A model generated the notes under the pieces. It was given only the letters and a program-made list of their open reading frames with translations, was not told the DNA's origin and made no database searches. DNA of 64,000 nt from Paraflavitalea sp. CAU 1676 (GTDB lineage: Bacteria > Bacteroidota > Bacteroidia > Chitinophagales > Chitinophagaceae), in NCBI RefSeq assembly GCF_029223285.1, contig NZ_JARHUJ010000005.1:558001-622000 (forward strand). Reading direction: 5' to 3'. Position 1 is the first letter of the stretch. Each line of letters opens with the position of its first letter. The position numbers and the translations under genes were made by a program. Shown here piece after piece: positions 17,079-26,155 of the stretch.

Positions 17079-19985
17079 TTATTGCTTCACAAATTTCGCT
17101 TTGATACTCGTTGCGTTATTTATCACTGCTTCTACCTGATACAGGCCCGGCTTCAGCGTGGTGATGTTCAATACCTGCTGGTGCAGTGGTTGCCCTTTCT
17201 GGAACTGGACCTTCTTCACCAGTTTGCCGGTCATGTCGTATATATTCAGGTAGGCAGCTCCGTTGGTATTGCTGACTGTTTGAACGTTGACCTGTCCGGA
17301 TGCCGGGTTGGGATACAGCGTGAGTTTATCTTCCACCGGCAGCAGGGTTTCGATATCGGCCCTGGTGGTGACTGTTGTTGTTATGGTTTCATTGGTGGTG
17401 CGGGCGGTGGCACCTGCGGCGAGCACTTTCAACTGCATCGTGTCGGAGAATGGCCGCCAGTTATTACCCCAGCAGGTAAGGCTGAAGAGGTAAGTGCCGG
17501 CTGCGAGATTGCTGACGGTGGCTTTCTCAGTGCCTGCATTGGTGATCTTTTCTCCATTGGGTCCGCTGATCTTTTTCCAGAACCATTGTTTGATAGCTCC
17601 GGTAGGATCTTTAGAGGCTGAGCCATCAAGTACAGTACTGTTGGTAGGTAACTGGATCGTTTTATCGGCCCCTGCATTGGTGATGGTGCCATTGCCGTTG
17701 CCGGGGTTGCCGCCGCCGGTGCTGCCTTGTTGTACGGTCACGAGTACGGTATCGTCAGACGGTACCCAATCGGAACTGTACACCAGCAAGCGGTACTGAT
17801 AAGTGCCTGCGGTGAGGCCCGTCGCCGTGGTAGTAAGCGCTTTGGCGTCGGCGATGGTGCCTGCAGTTGGTCCGCCGATTTTCAACCATGCAATGCCTTT
17901 CAAAGGACCCTTGGCATCAACCGAAGCAGCACCATTCAAGGTAATGCTGTTGGTGGGCAGTTTGATGGTTTGATCGGCCCCTGCATTGGCGATGCGTTTC
18001 GGATTGGCTGGTGGCGGTGTTGTTATGGCCGGCTTCACGGTGACGATCATGGTATCGGACGATGGGTTCCAGCGGGTGTCGTATACCTGCAATATGAATT
18101 GGTAGGTGCCGGCGGCGAGGCTGGTTACCGTAGTGGTGAGTGCTGTCGCGTTGGTGATCTTTTCACCGGCGGGGCCACTGAGTTTGCTCCAGGTAGATCC
18201 GGATAAGGGACCATTCGGGTCAACCGATCCGGAACCGTTCAGCGTTACGCTGTTGACGGGTAGTTGAATGGTTTGATCGGGCCCTGCTTTAGCGATGTTC
18301 GTAACCGGTGGCGGATTGCCATTGCCTTTTTGAACGGTCACGATCTTGGTGGCCGATTTGGGTTCCCACTGGCTGTTCCAGGTGGTGAGCTGGAATACAT
18401 AGGAGCCTTCTACGAGACCGGTAGCGGTGGTTACGGCTACGCCGGTATTGGTAACGGTGCCGGCTGCGGGGCCGCTGAGTTTGATCCATCTCCATCCATT
18501 GATCTTTCCACCAAAAGGATCGTACGAGGCGGTGCCATCGAGCGTGAGTGAGTTGGTGGGCAAGGTAAGGGTGACGTTGGGGCCGGGGTTTACACCGGTT
18601 GATCCTCTGCCATCGGTGGCCAGCAGCGATACTTTGATGTCATCGCTGGCGGTTACGTTCTTATCGTCTACCACGATCAGTTTAAATACATAATCACCTA
18701 CCAGCAGACCGGTTACTTGTGTAGTAGCGCTGTTGGGGCTTTCAATATTGGCGCCGGCGGGGCCGCTCACCTTGAGCCAGGAATAGCTGATGATGCTGCC
18801 GTCGGGATCGGTGGCAGAGCCTTTGAGCGTTACCTGGTTAGCGGGTTGCTGCACGGTGATATCGGTACCTGCATAGGGGATGGGTGCTTTGTTGTTGGCT
18901 GGGGGCGGACCGGCGGATACTACCACGTTCACGGTGTCCATGGTCCAGTCGCAACGCTCGTCCACTACTTTCAGTTCATATTGGTAGGTGCCGGCAATGG
19001 TGAGTCCGGTTACGAGCGTTGTGCCGTTGGAGGAAGATACCGGCGTAACGATGGTGCCGGCATTGGGTCCGCTGAGTTTTTTCCAGATGTAGCGTACCAG
19101 TTTGCCATCGGCATCGGTCGATTTGTTACCGTTCAGGGTAACGGTGGCCGAGGCGGGTGTGGTATTGATATCGCCACCGGCATTGGCGACGGGGCGTTTG
19201 TTGACGGGCAGACTTTTGTTCTGCGCCATGAACCATTCGTACAAGCTGGGGTTTTGGGTGTTGGTGGTTACGTCATACACGGAATTCCAGATCCAATGGC
19301 CACCTGTGGGATAATAGGTGGCGTAAGGTTTTACGGCCGGGTTCAGGTTATTGATGGAGGCGATGGCGTTTTGTGTACAGCTGGCCAGTACGGTGTAATC
19401 GTCCATGGCGTGGAAGGCCCATACGGGCAGTTTGGCATTGACGATGTGGTTGTAATTGGTATTCCAGGTGCAAACGCCGCAGCATACGCCGATGCCGGCG
19501 AGTTGTTTGGCGGCATCGAGCGAAGAACCGGGATAGCCCCATACGCCGCTGCCTCCGAGGCTGAGGCCTGTGAGGAGAATGCGGTTTTCATCGATGCGCA
19601 GGTTGCGCTTGGCATAATTGATCATTTCCTGCACGTGAAAGGGTTCCCAGCCACCATAATTATAAGACAGCTGAGGTGTTAACACGATGAAGGTTTCGGT
19701 TTTGCCGTTCCAGGTAAAGGTCATGGTATGACCCATTTCAATGGCGGCGGGCACGCCGAGCCCGATGGCTTTTTTGAGTTCGGTGGTGCCGTTACCTCTT
19801 TCGCTGACCCCGTGCAAAAAGATAATGAGCGGATACTTGGTGTTGGGGTTGGCGTTGTAATTGGTGGGTGTGTACTGGTAAAATCCGATAAAGGTGCCGT
19901 TGGCGGCTACGAGGCTTTTGGGTACATGCTGAGCAGCTACAGACAGGGTGATCAACATACTCAGGAACAGGAGTAGTTTCTTCAT
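17079..19985 (-). CDS. Secreted esterase-like protein with six PKD-type repeats and T9SS sorting domain
   Basis: A 968-residue exported protein. After a signal peptide (1-18) comes an alpha/beta-hydrolase domain (about 20-255) with LIIFLHGVSERGNG (oxyanion region), nucleophile Ser in LLTGLSLGGSG and a likely acid/His pair in WAFHAMDDYT and GGHWIW, resembling polyhydroxybutyrate depolymerase/feruloyl-esterase-like enzymes. Six tandem repeats of about 90 residues follow (about 262-860), each with NAGxDxTIxLPxNSxTLNGxxS and LSGP motifs, PKD/REJ-like folds. The last 80 residues (LTLYPNPASGQVNV to the end) are a type-A T9SS sorting domain, so the product should be secreted or attached to the surface. 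Carbohydrate ester cleavage is likely but inferred. Confidence 0.85.
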   Translation of the reverse strand: MKKLLLFLSMLITLSVAAQHVPKSLVAANGTFIGFYQYTPTNYNANPNTKYPLIIFLHGVSERGNGTTELKKAIGLGVPAAIEMGHTMTFTWNGKTETFIVLTPQLSYNYGGWEPFHVQEMINYAKRNLRIDENRILLTGLSLGGSGVWGYPGSSLDAAKQLAGIGVCCGVCTWNTNYNHIVNAKLPVWAFHAMDDYTVLASCTQNAIASINNLNPAVKPYATYYPTGGHWIWNSVYDVTTNTQNPSLYEWFMAQNKSLPVNKRPVANAGGDINTTPASATVTLNGNKSTDADGKLVRYIWKKLSGPNAGTIVTPVSSSNGTTLVTGLTIAGTYQYELKVVDERCDWTMDTVNVVVSAGPPPANNKAPIPYAGTDITVQQPANQVTLKGSATDPDGSIISYSWLKVSGPAGANIESPNSATTQVTGLLVGDYVFKLIVVDDKNVTASDDIKVSLLATDGRGSTGVNPGPNVTLTLPTNSLTLDGTASYDPFGGKINGWRWIKLSGPAAGTVTNTGVAVTTATGLVEGSYVFQLTTWNSQWEPKSATKIVTVQKGNGNPPPVTNIAKAGPDQTIQLPVNSVTLNGSGSVDPNGPLSGSTWSKLSGPAGEKITNATALTTTVTSLAAGTYQFILQVYDTRWNPSSDTMIVTVKPAITTPPPANPKRIANAGADQTIKLPTNSITLNGAASVDAKGPLKGIAWLKIGGPTAGTIADAKALTTTATGLTAGTYQYRLLVYSSDWVPSDDTVLVTVQQGSTGGGNPGNGNGTITNAGADKTIQLPTNSTVLDGSASKDPTGAIKQWFWKKISGPNGEKITNAGTEKATVSNLAAGTYLFSLTCWGNNWRPFSDTMQLKVLAAGATARTTNETITTTVTTRADIETLLPVEDKLTLYPNPASGQVNVQTVSNTNGAAYLNIYDMTGKLVKKVQFQKGQPLHQQVLNITTLKPGLYQVEAVINNATSIKAKFVKQ

Positions 19986-20418
19986 AGTGAAATTCGTAGA
20001 GTTTAGTCCATCGTTAAAAAATAAAGTGTCACATAACCCGATAGTGGTGCTACCAAGATCATGCAGATGCTTTGCATCGTTGTTCTTGTTGTGCTGATGA
20101 GATTCAATAAGATAATAGCAGGCGCTTAGCTAATACATGGGCTGTTTCACTCCGTGGGGTGTTACGTGTGAAAGTTCAGAGCCTTTATTGGAAGTGCCGG
20201 GTTTAAACAGGGAGGATTGATAGTTTTGGAAATTCGCAATTACTATACCAATCTCGCCGATGCGACCGGTTTATTTGGCGAAGTGAACAATTGTTTGAGA
20301 CTATTGCTTCGAACATTCCTAACGGATATACAATAAATGAGATGCGTGTGGGGAGATTGTTGGCGCGTTTGGGGAGCTTCTGCTGTTTTGTGTAACGAAG
20401 TGCGGGAGCGAAGGCCTA
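19986..20418. other. Intergenic region, no gene seen
   Basis: About 430 bp between the start of the PKD-esterase gene and the end of the MepB-like gene. I find no convincing coding frame; a plus-strand frame that begins here runs antisense into the MepB-like gene and is dismissed. It marks a change from GC-richer core genes to less typical genes. Confidence 0.5.
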
Positions 20419-20928
20419 TTAGATGTCACAGAATAATCTTTTTATTAATTGTAGGTGGGTGGGTTGTGGGAGGAGCAGCGCGAACCAGGCGGCTTGCCAG
20501 CGCTGTGTTTGGGCGGCTTGTTTGCTGGTGGGGGTATCCCAGGGAGGGTAGATGCGGATGCCGCGTTTGCCTTCTTTTTGTGGGGTGGAGATGATGGCCT
20601 GTTCGATCAGCACGGGTTTGGGGAATAGGAACTGACCGGCCTGGTCATTGTTTCTTGCGCTGATGATGAGGAAGTCGATATCATCTGTTGCTTCGAAGGG
20701 CTGGGTGATGCCTTTTTTGTTTCTTCTCCAGATGGCAACGAATTGTCCGTTTTTGGTGGGTGTGATCTTTGCGACCCTGAACTGTACTTTTTTGAGGTTG
20801 AGCTGGAAACTGCAGGCGCTGTATTCCTGGCTTTCGGGTTCGGTGCGGTGGTGGGTGATGGTGAGTCCGGCCGGTTCATATAGGAGCTGGCTGGCGAGGG
20901 ATAGGTCGGGGTGGAGTGGGGAGGACAT
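20419..20928 (-). CDS. MepB-family protein
   Basis: A 169-residue cytoplasmic protein of the MepB family. The recognisable signatures are AKITPTKNGQFVAIWRR, the FLFPKPVLIEQAIIS segment and, near the C terminus, GKRGIRIYPPWD followed by an amphipathic helix. MepB is named for the mepRAB operon of Staphylococcus, but its function is not established and no MepA efflux pump or MepR regulator lies nearby. I use the ATG at 20928; an earlier TTG (20949) is possible. It shares direction with the next gene, 33 bp away. Confidence 0.8.
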   Translation of the reverse strand: MSSPLHPDLSLASQLLYEPAGLTITHHRTEPESQEYSACSFQLNLKKVQFRVAKITPTKNGQFVAIWRRNKKGITQPFEATDDIDFLIISARNNDQAGQFLFPKPVLIEQAIISTPQKEGKRGIRIYPPWDTPTSKQAAQTQRWQAAWFALLLPQPTHLQLIKRLFCDI

Positions 20929-20961
20929 GTTCGTGGGAGGTTTTTGCAATTGCGTGGCAAG

Positions 20962-21636
20962 TTACCAAAACTTCCACCATTTTTTTGGTGTAGGAGGTTG
21001 ATAGGTGCGCTCCCACTGCTTGTAGTCCTGTTGTTTTTGTTCGAAGGTGCCATTGTCCTGATAGATCTTCCAAGGGTCGGCCTCGGTAGCAATTTCAATT
21101 ACCCTTTTTTCATGCATAGTAAAATCAAGCCCATGTTCGATATCCCAACGACATCTGAAAGTCCAGATTACATAGGCTGATCCATCTTTCACGTCTTCAG
21201 TGATTCTGATTGAAGCAGGTCCGATGTAGTTCTTAAAGTCAAATTCATCAGTGAGCTCGGCTGGTTTCGGGAAATAAGGTTCGTTGTGATCCCAGGAGGC
21301 ATATTCATTGGCCAATAAATCAGGGAAATTCTCTTTGAGTTTTTGCAGAACAGCATGTCTGATCGTTTCCTGTTGTTCAACCAAATAGTGATAGGCATTG
21401 ATCTGTTCCGCTAAATATTGGATGCTATTGTTTTCATCGATCATTGCATCCACCCAAAGCTCAATGCGACCATTGGTTACCACTTTATCTTTTTTCAGGC
21501 GGTCGGCAGCGTCGTACAAATAATGGCCCTCCCAGCAGGGCAGGGTGATGAAGCCTTTGGTAACATGATGCGACTTGGTCTTGCTTCCAATATTTTCAAT
21601 GCCGATATTGGGGATGCTATTGCTTTCGGGGTTCAT
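20962..21636 (-). CDS. Hypothetical protein, DUF6985-like C-terminal domain
   Basis: A 224-residue protein without signal peptide or membrane segment. The C-terminal part (about 130-190), with a CRWDIEHGLDFTMHEKRVIEI stretch, resembles DUF6985, seen in small proteins of unknown function. The N-terminal part has a PCWEGHYLY motif and a helical middle; the tail ends in a lysine/tryptophan-rich KKWWKFW. I choose the ATG at 21636 because the longer frame to 21750 would run through the divergent lipoprotein start region. It lies just upstream of the MepB-like gene and may be cotranscribed with it. Function unknown. Confidence 0.6.
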   Translation of the reverse strand: MNPESNSIPNIGIENIGSKTKSHHVTKGFITLPCWEGHYLYDAADRLKKDKVVTNGRIELWVDAMIDENNSIQYLAEQINAYHYLVEQQETIRHAVLQKLKENFPDLLANEYASWDHNEPYFPKPAELTDEFDFKNYIGPASIRITEDVKDGSAYVIWTFRCRWDIEHGLDFTMHEKRVIEIATEADPWKIYQDNGTFEQKQQDYKQWERTYQPPTPKKWWKFW

Positions 21637-21683
21637 AACCTGCCTTGATGTTGTATTTTTATAGTAACCAAGATACGATAACA

Positions 21684-22106
21684 ATGGATCGGTACATCCT
21701 TTTCGCATTTTTTTGGGTTGTAGGTTTGGTGACATGCAATAGCGAACCAACCCAATCGAATGATTCCGGGTCAGGGGCCAGTGGGGATCAAACGAAGCAG
21801 GTTAATAAATATGACACGCTGCGGTTTAATAGGAAGTATGTCCTTGACTCTTCGGGGTGTGGGCAAATTAGTAGTGGGAGAACGATCAAGGAGGTGTTGG
21901 TTGATGAGTATGCAGTTTTGATAAGTAATGGACCAAGTACTTTCCTGAGCACTTCAAAATATGTGCGTTTGTGGGTTTGTAATTTGCCCTCTATATCAGT
22001 AAAGATTAACGATACAGTTGTCATCTCGGGAGTTGTTTATGAGATTTCAGGAAATGAAAGAGCCAGGGGCTTGCCTACGGTATTGACTTGTGTGGTTACA
22101 AAGTGA
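21684..22106 (+). CDS. Small hypothetical lipoprotein
   Basis: A 140-residue exported lipoprotein: MDRYILFAFFWVVGLVTC, with Cys18 as the lipidated residue in a GLVTC lipobox, then a serine/glycine-rich linker (NDSGSGASGD) and a compact beta-rich domain of about 95 residues containing two Cys. It is divergent from the DUF6985-like gene, with only 47 bp between starts, and ends at a strong terminator. I do not recognise the domain. Confidence 0.6.
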   Translation: MDRYILFAFFWVVGLVTCNSEPTQSNDSGSGASGDQTKQVNKYDTLRFNRKYVLDSSGCGQISSGRTIKEVLVDEYAVLISNGPSTFLSTSKYVRLWVCNLPSISVKINDTVVISGVVYEISGNERARGLPTVLTCVVTK

Positions 22107-22139
22107 TGTCCGATTTTACAACTCCTGCTCCAAACGAAA

Positions 22140-22175
22140 GGGGGTGTATCGAAAGTGAGATACATCCCCTTTTTT
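22140..22175 (+). terminator. Rho-independent terminator after the small lipoprotein
   Basis: GGGGGTGTATC (22140-22150) pairs with GATACATCCCC (22159-22169) with one G-T wobble, followed by TTTTTT. Confidence 0.9.
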
Positions 22176-22298
22176 GTGGCCAGGACAGGAATCTGCATAA
22201 TTGGATGATTACTAACAATAAATGACAATCGCTATTGTAAGTGTACGATTAATTGTATAGTTTAGGGTATTATATAACTATAACCAATAAACTGTACA

Positions 22299-23333
22299 AT
22301 GAAACCCCTCGTCTTATTTGTATTGGCCATAATAACAGGCCTATCGGTTTATTCTCAGGAGAATGTAAAGATCAAATACCACCTGTCGTTTAAGAAAGTT
22401 CCTTATCCTGCCATTATCCAAAATCTGACAAAAGAAAATACCTACCAGCTCAATCTGCCTCAGAAGTTAACACACTACGGAAATCATTCCCAGATGCAGA
22501 TGGATGGGATGTACTTCAGGAATAGCTACGTGAAAGTAAAGTTCACGCGCGAAGCCCCGCAAATGTATATAGCGGTTATAGCGCCGGGAATCAGTCAGGT
22601 TGAAATGAATGGTATCAAGAAAACGGAGCGAGGGTTGGTGATCGATTATACCTTTCAATTTCCCTGCCGGGTAGAAATTCTCGACAGCAATCAGCGTGTC
22701 CTATACTCCGTGCCCATTACCAGAGAAAACGAGACTGAAAAAGTGAACTATTACAAGAACTTTAGCGCGAGGGGTAGTTTAAATTTTGTTCCCCAGTATT
22801 TCATTACGGAAAAGGAGATCAGCGATTACTTAAGAACCGCTACAGATATCGGAAAGAGTATCGAAAAATATGCCATGAATAAAGCTTACGCCAAGATCGA
22901 TACGATACTGACTGCTCTTTATAGTGACTATGCTGAAAGGCATCAACTGAAATGGGGCGAAATTGCAGATGCCAAAAATGTCCCGGAATATGTAGAGCTC
23001 AACAACGCAGGCAAGGAGCTAGATAAGGCTTATGATCTGCTGCACGACTACAAGATCGAGGAGGCCACAAAGATCCTGCTAGCTGCCAAGGCTATATATG
23101 AAAAATACAAAGACGGTACTAATCCCATAATTGTTCCTAAAGTACTGGAAATGGTGCGGTACAGTCTCGGATGGATCAATATATTGACCAATGACACCAA
23201 AGCGGCTCAGGCGCTCTATGATCAATGCATCCCTTCGGCCGACTGGACCACTTCTTACGGGTGGGATGAAATAGACGTGATGATTCAATACGCAACAATG
23301 AGGAATTCATTAAAGGAGGTGGTTGGTAGGTAA
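22299..23333 (+). CDS. Hypothetical exported protein
   Basis: A 344-residue protein with a signal peptide (1-19, ending VYSQ). Residues 20-150 look beta-rich, with the KVKFTREAPQMYIAVIAPG segment; residues 170-340 are alpha-helical with a helix-turn-helix-repeat rhythm (AGKELDKAYDLLHDYKIEEA, then KILLAAKAIYEKY), suggesting TPR-like packing. Probably periplasmic. No catalytic motif is visible, and I do not recognise the family. It is monocistronic and ends 5 bp before the convergent TlpA-like gene. Confidence 0.6.
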   Translation: MKPLVLFVLAIITGLSVYSQENVKIKYHLSFKKVPYPAIIQNLTKENTYQLNLPQKLTHYGNHSQMQMDGMYFRNSYVKVKFTREAPQMYIAVIAPGISQVEMNGIKKTERGLVIDYTFQFPCRVEILDSNQRVLYSVPITRENETEKVNYYKNFSARGSLNFVPQYFITEKEISDYLRTATDIGKSIEKYAMNKAYAKIDTILTALYSDYAERHQLKWGEIADAKNVPEYVELNNAGKELDKAYDLLHDYKIEEATKILLAAKAIYEKYKDGTNPIIVPKVLEMVRYSLGWINILTNDTKAAQALYDQCIPSADWTTSYGWDEIDVMIQYATMRNSLKEVVGR

Positions 23334-23338
23334 GGCGC

Positions 23339-24529
23339 TTACTGATAGATGATCAACGCATCCATTTTACGGGTCGTTTTCTCAACAGTGAGTCCCAGCT
23401 TTTGCAAAGCTGCCCGCACTTCTTCCACCGTCCGCAATACATTGCTGGTTACGATATCGTAGCGGCTCGTAAGCCCCGTCTCGTCGATCACCGGTAATTG
23501 CAGTTCATTGGCGATATAATCCACGAAAGGCTTGAGCTGAATGCCTTTTCCTTCGAAACCCCGGCCACTGAAGCTATATGAATCTGTGGTATTGGTCGAT
23601 TCTTTCCAGGTGGTAGCATCGGGCAGGCGGCGCAATACATATACCGGCATTTCGCGCTGTTCCATTTTTGTTTTGATGGGGGAGAGCCTGGTCAACAGGT
23701 GCAGCATGATGGTCTTGAGACTGTCTGTCTGCTCCGGTTTCACCAGTACATCAAAGCAAAAAGCCAAACGGTTCTTTTGTTCCCAACTGCACACTTCCTT
23801 CTGGGGTACTTCAAAGATCACCTGTTGGTACGACAGTCCATACAAAGCCTGGTATATACTGGGTACGCACATGTTTACAAAAGTGAGCCGGCGTCCTTCG
23901 AAAGCAGTCTTCTTGTATGATTTCGACATACTGGGCAGATCCTTGCGGTACGATCCCCAGATAAACTGTGTTCCCATACTGGTATCCACCGCAAAGGTCT
24001 CGTCTTCGGCATTCTTGTGTATCCCTGTTTCTGCAGAAGAGTGGATGGGTAGCTTGCGTACCAGTCGATCGATCATGGCCTGATTGATGGAGTCGGTCCG
24101 TACCAGGGCGATCACCCGGTGCTGCTGATCGATGATGGCCGACTGTCCTACATACGAAAAAGCAAATTGGGTGTACAGGTTGCTGGTGGTGTCGGAGGCA
24201 AGCCATAAGGTGGAAGGCTTGCGTTGCAGGTATTTCTGCAATCTCTCTACCGGCTCATTGGAGATGGCGATCACTTGAATCTGCCCGGCATTCTTCACCT
24301 GCAGCCTGGCCAGACTGTCCATTTCCGGCAGGCAGGGGCTGCACCAGGTTCCCCAGAAATTCAGGATCAGCAATTTATTTTGAGCTGTCCGTACGTCCAA
24401 CGATTTAATCGGGGCATTGAGCAGGGGGCGGATCATCAGATCGGGAAAAAGGTCGCCAACTTTCAGCAAAGGCTGGGTCTTTGCCAACAGGGTAATTGAG
24501 ATCAGCAGTATAGTGAATAACGTGCGCAT
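23339..24529 (-). CDS. TlpA-like thioredoxin fused to a DUF3738-like domain
   Basis: A 396-residue exported protein. A signal peptide (1-18) is followed by a TlpA/ResA-type thioredoxin domain with the redox motif WCSPC (Cys63, Cys66) and the FSYVGQSAIIDQQHRVIA cis-Pro-region equivalent. From about residue 190 the C-terminal half resembles the DUF3738/TIGR03435 domain, including GFEGKGIQLKPFVDYIANEL and DETGLTSRYDI. The protein probably reduces disulphides in the periplasm; the role of the second domain is not known. The start at 24529 is chosen because the signal peptide begins there and a TATGTTTG box lies 39 bp upstream. It is divergent from a histidine kinase gene. Confidence 0.8.
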   Translation of the reverse strand: MRTLFTILLISITLLAKTQPLLKVGDLFPDLMIRPLLNAPIKSLDVRTAQNKLLILNFWGTWCSPCLPEMDSLARLQVKNAGQIQVIAISNEPVERLQKYLQRKPSTLWLASDTTSNLYTQFAFSYVGQSAIIDQQHRVIALVRTDSINQAMIDRLVRKLPIHSSAETGIHKNAEDETFAVDTSMGTQFIWGSYRKDLPSMSKSYKKTAFEGRRLTFVNMCVPSIYQALYGLSYQQVIFEVPQKEVCSWEQKNRLAFCFDVLVKPEQTDSLKTIMLHLLTRLSPIKTKMEQREMPVYVLRRLPDATTWKESTNTTDSYSFSGRGFEGKGIQLKPFVDYIANELQLPVIDETGLTSRYDIVTSNVLRTVEEVRAALQKLGLTVEKTTRKMDALIIYQ

Positions 24530-24567
24530 ATGAGTGAGCTTTTTGCAAAACTCCGGCTCAACCGCAG

Positions 24568-24575
24568 CAAACATA
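24568..24575 (-). promoter_or_regulatory. -7 promoter box (TATGTTTG) for the TlpA-like gene
   Basis: TATGTTTG on the minus strand fits TAnnTTTG and would give a leader of about 33 nt before the ATG at 24529. Confidence 0.4.
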
Positions 24576-24641
24576 GTTATCGGCATTGTTAGTCTTTGTT
24601 AATTTATGTTAACGGGAATGGGAAGCTTGCCGGCAGGGTAC

Positions 24642-24649
24642 TACATTTG
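24642..24649 (+). promoter_or_regulatory. -7 promoter box (TACATTTG) for the kinase-regulator operon
   Basis: TACATTTG fits TAnnTTTG exactly and ends 6 bp before the kinase ATG at 24656, implying a leaderless transcript. Confidence 0.45.
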
Positions 24650-24655
24650 GTATCT

Positions 24656-26155
24656 ATGAACCGAAACACCCGGGTTATCTTTATTGTCTGTGTCGCTGCG
24701 GTAGCAGTGGTGCTGGCACTGCAAAGCGGGTGGCTCGTAAACTATTACCAGGTCAATAAGGAACGCTTCGAGAAGGACGCCAACCTTGCTTTCGAAGATG
24801 CCATAAAAACGGAATTCAGGCAGCGCAACGATACCATCGAAGAAATGATCTATCGGTATGTCATGGACACCAATAGGGTAATGATCACCAGTAGCTGGAA
24901 AATGGAGGATAGTAGTTGGGTCTATATGGTGGCGGACAAGCTCAATAAGAAAGATCGTTTTTCATTCTCCCTCAAGCAGGTCAATGAACCGATCCTGTCA
25001 CAGTCCGATTCTGTCAAAGAATTGGTCGCCCGCCGGTTTACAAAAACCTACCGCGAAGAAGACCTGGAGCGGCATATTGTATTTTTCCGTACGCAGGCCA
25101 TTGGTCATTATATAGACAATAAGGCAAGGGAGTTCGGCTTCGATACTGCACGACTGCGACCGATTTACCTGGAGCTATTGGCCGAAAGGGATATCAGGGA
25201 GCCCTTCCTGTTTCTGATGGCCGATGAAGACAGTACACTCAACCGCAGTCGTTTCCCGGACAGCCTGCGATTGCGGTACCCCATCATCACCAAATCATTT
25301 CCGACCTACAGGGCCGAGACGGATGTAAATTATGTGCGTGCATTGTTCAGGCCGCCTTTCAATTACCTGTTGGGCAAAATGATCGGGATGGTGATCGCTT
25401 CTCTGATACTGCTCACAATTGTTGTATTGGCATTGTGGTATCTATTGCGGATCATTCGCCGCGAGAAAAAGTTATCGGCCATCAAGAACGATTTCATCAG
25501 CAATATCTCGCACGAGCTGAAGACGCCCATCGCGACCATCACGGCTGCCGTAGATGCCCTGGAGGGTTTCGGTGCGCTGCAATGCCCTGAGAAAACGAAG
25601 CGGTATCTGAACATCTCCCGGGAAGAGCTGCAACGCCTCACCGAAATGGTGAACAAGATCCTGAACCTGTCCGTGTATGAGCGGCAGGATTTTGCACTCA
25701 ATCCGGAGGCTATCGATGTAAATGAGATGGTGGAATCCATAACCAGCCGCCATACGCTGGCAGGTAGTAAAGAAATAGCCTTTCACTACCTGAACCTGGC
25801 AGGCACGACCAGTGTACAAGCCGATCGGGTACACCTGTACAATGTCGTTAACAACCTCATCGATAATGCCGTTAAATACTCGGCCGATAAGGTGGTCATC
25901 GATATCTGCTTTTACCGGGAGAACGGTTACAACTTCATCAGTGTAAAAGACGATGGCATCGGTATTGCCGCGGGCGACCTGCAGCATGTATTTGATAAAT
26001 TTTATCGTGTACCTTCCGGTAATATTCACAAAGTGAAGGGGTATGGCCTTGGCCTCAACTATGTAAAGCATATCATCGAGCGGCATGGGGGCTGGTGTAT
26101 GGCCGAGAGCACGCCCGGCAAAGGAAGTATCTTTAAAATAGCCTGGCAGTTATGA
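24656..26155 (+). CDS. Membrane sensor histidine kinase
   Basis: A 499-residue inner-membrane kinase: transmembrane helix (about 6-27), periplasmic sensor region (about 28-235), second helix (about 240-262), HisKA dimerisation domain with phospho-acceptor His286 in SNISHELKTP, and an HATPase domain with N box NNLIDNAVKY, G1 DDGIGI, F box FDKFYR and G2 YGLGLNYV. The start at 24656 fits the -7 box directly upstream. Its stop overlaps the response regulator start by 4 nt (ATGA), so the two are translationally coupled. The sensor domain is not recognisable, so the signal is unknown. Confidence 0.92.
   Translation: MNRNTRVIFIVCVAAVAVVLALQSGWLVNYYQVNKERFEKDANLAFEDAIKTEFRQRNDTIEEMIYRYVMDTNRVMITSSWKMEDSSWVYMVADKLNKKDRFSFSLKQVNEPILSQSDSVKELVARRFTKTYREEDLERHIVFFRTQAIGHYIDNKAREFGFDTARLRPIYLELLAERDIREPFLFLMADEDSTLNRSRFPDSLRLRYPIITKSFPTYRAETDVNYVRALFRPPFNYLLGKMIGMVIASLILLTIVVLALWYLLRIIRREKKLSAIKNDFISNISHELKTPIATITAAVDALEGFGALQCPEKTKRYLNISREELQRLTEMVNKILNLSVYERQDFALNPEAIDVNEMVESITSRHTLAGSKEIAFHYLNLAGTTSVQADRVHLYNVVNNLIDNAVKYSADKVVIDICFYRENGYNFISVKDDGIGIAAGDLQHVFDKFYRVPSGNIHKVKGYGLGLNYVKHIIERHGGWCMAESTPGKGSIFKIAWQL

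Noticed and set aside
18717-19682. Long glycine-rich open frame antisense to the PKD-esterase gene
   Set aside because: It mirrors the codon bias of the real gene on the other strand and has no domain or start context.
20337-20594. Plus-strand frame over the MepB-like gene end
   Set aside because: Antisense to a recognisable MepB C terminus, with Trp/Gly/Arg-rich composition typical of shadow frames.
20419-20928. Multidrug resistance role from the MepB name
   Set aside because: No MATE pump or MepR regulator nearby, and MepB itself has no shown efflux function.
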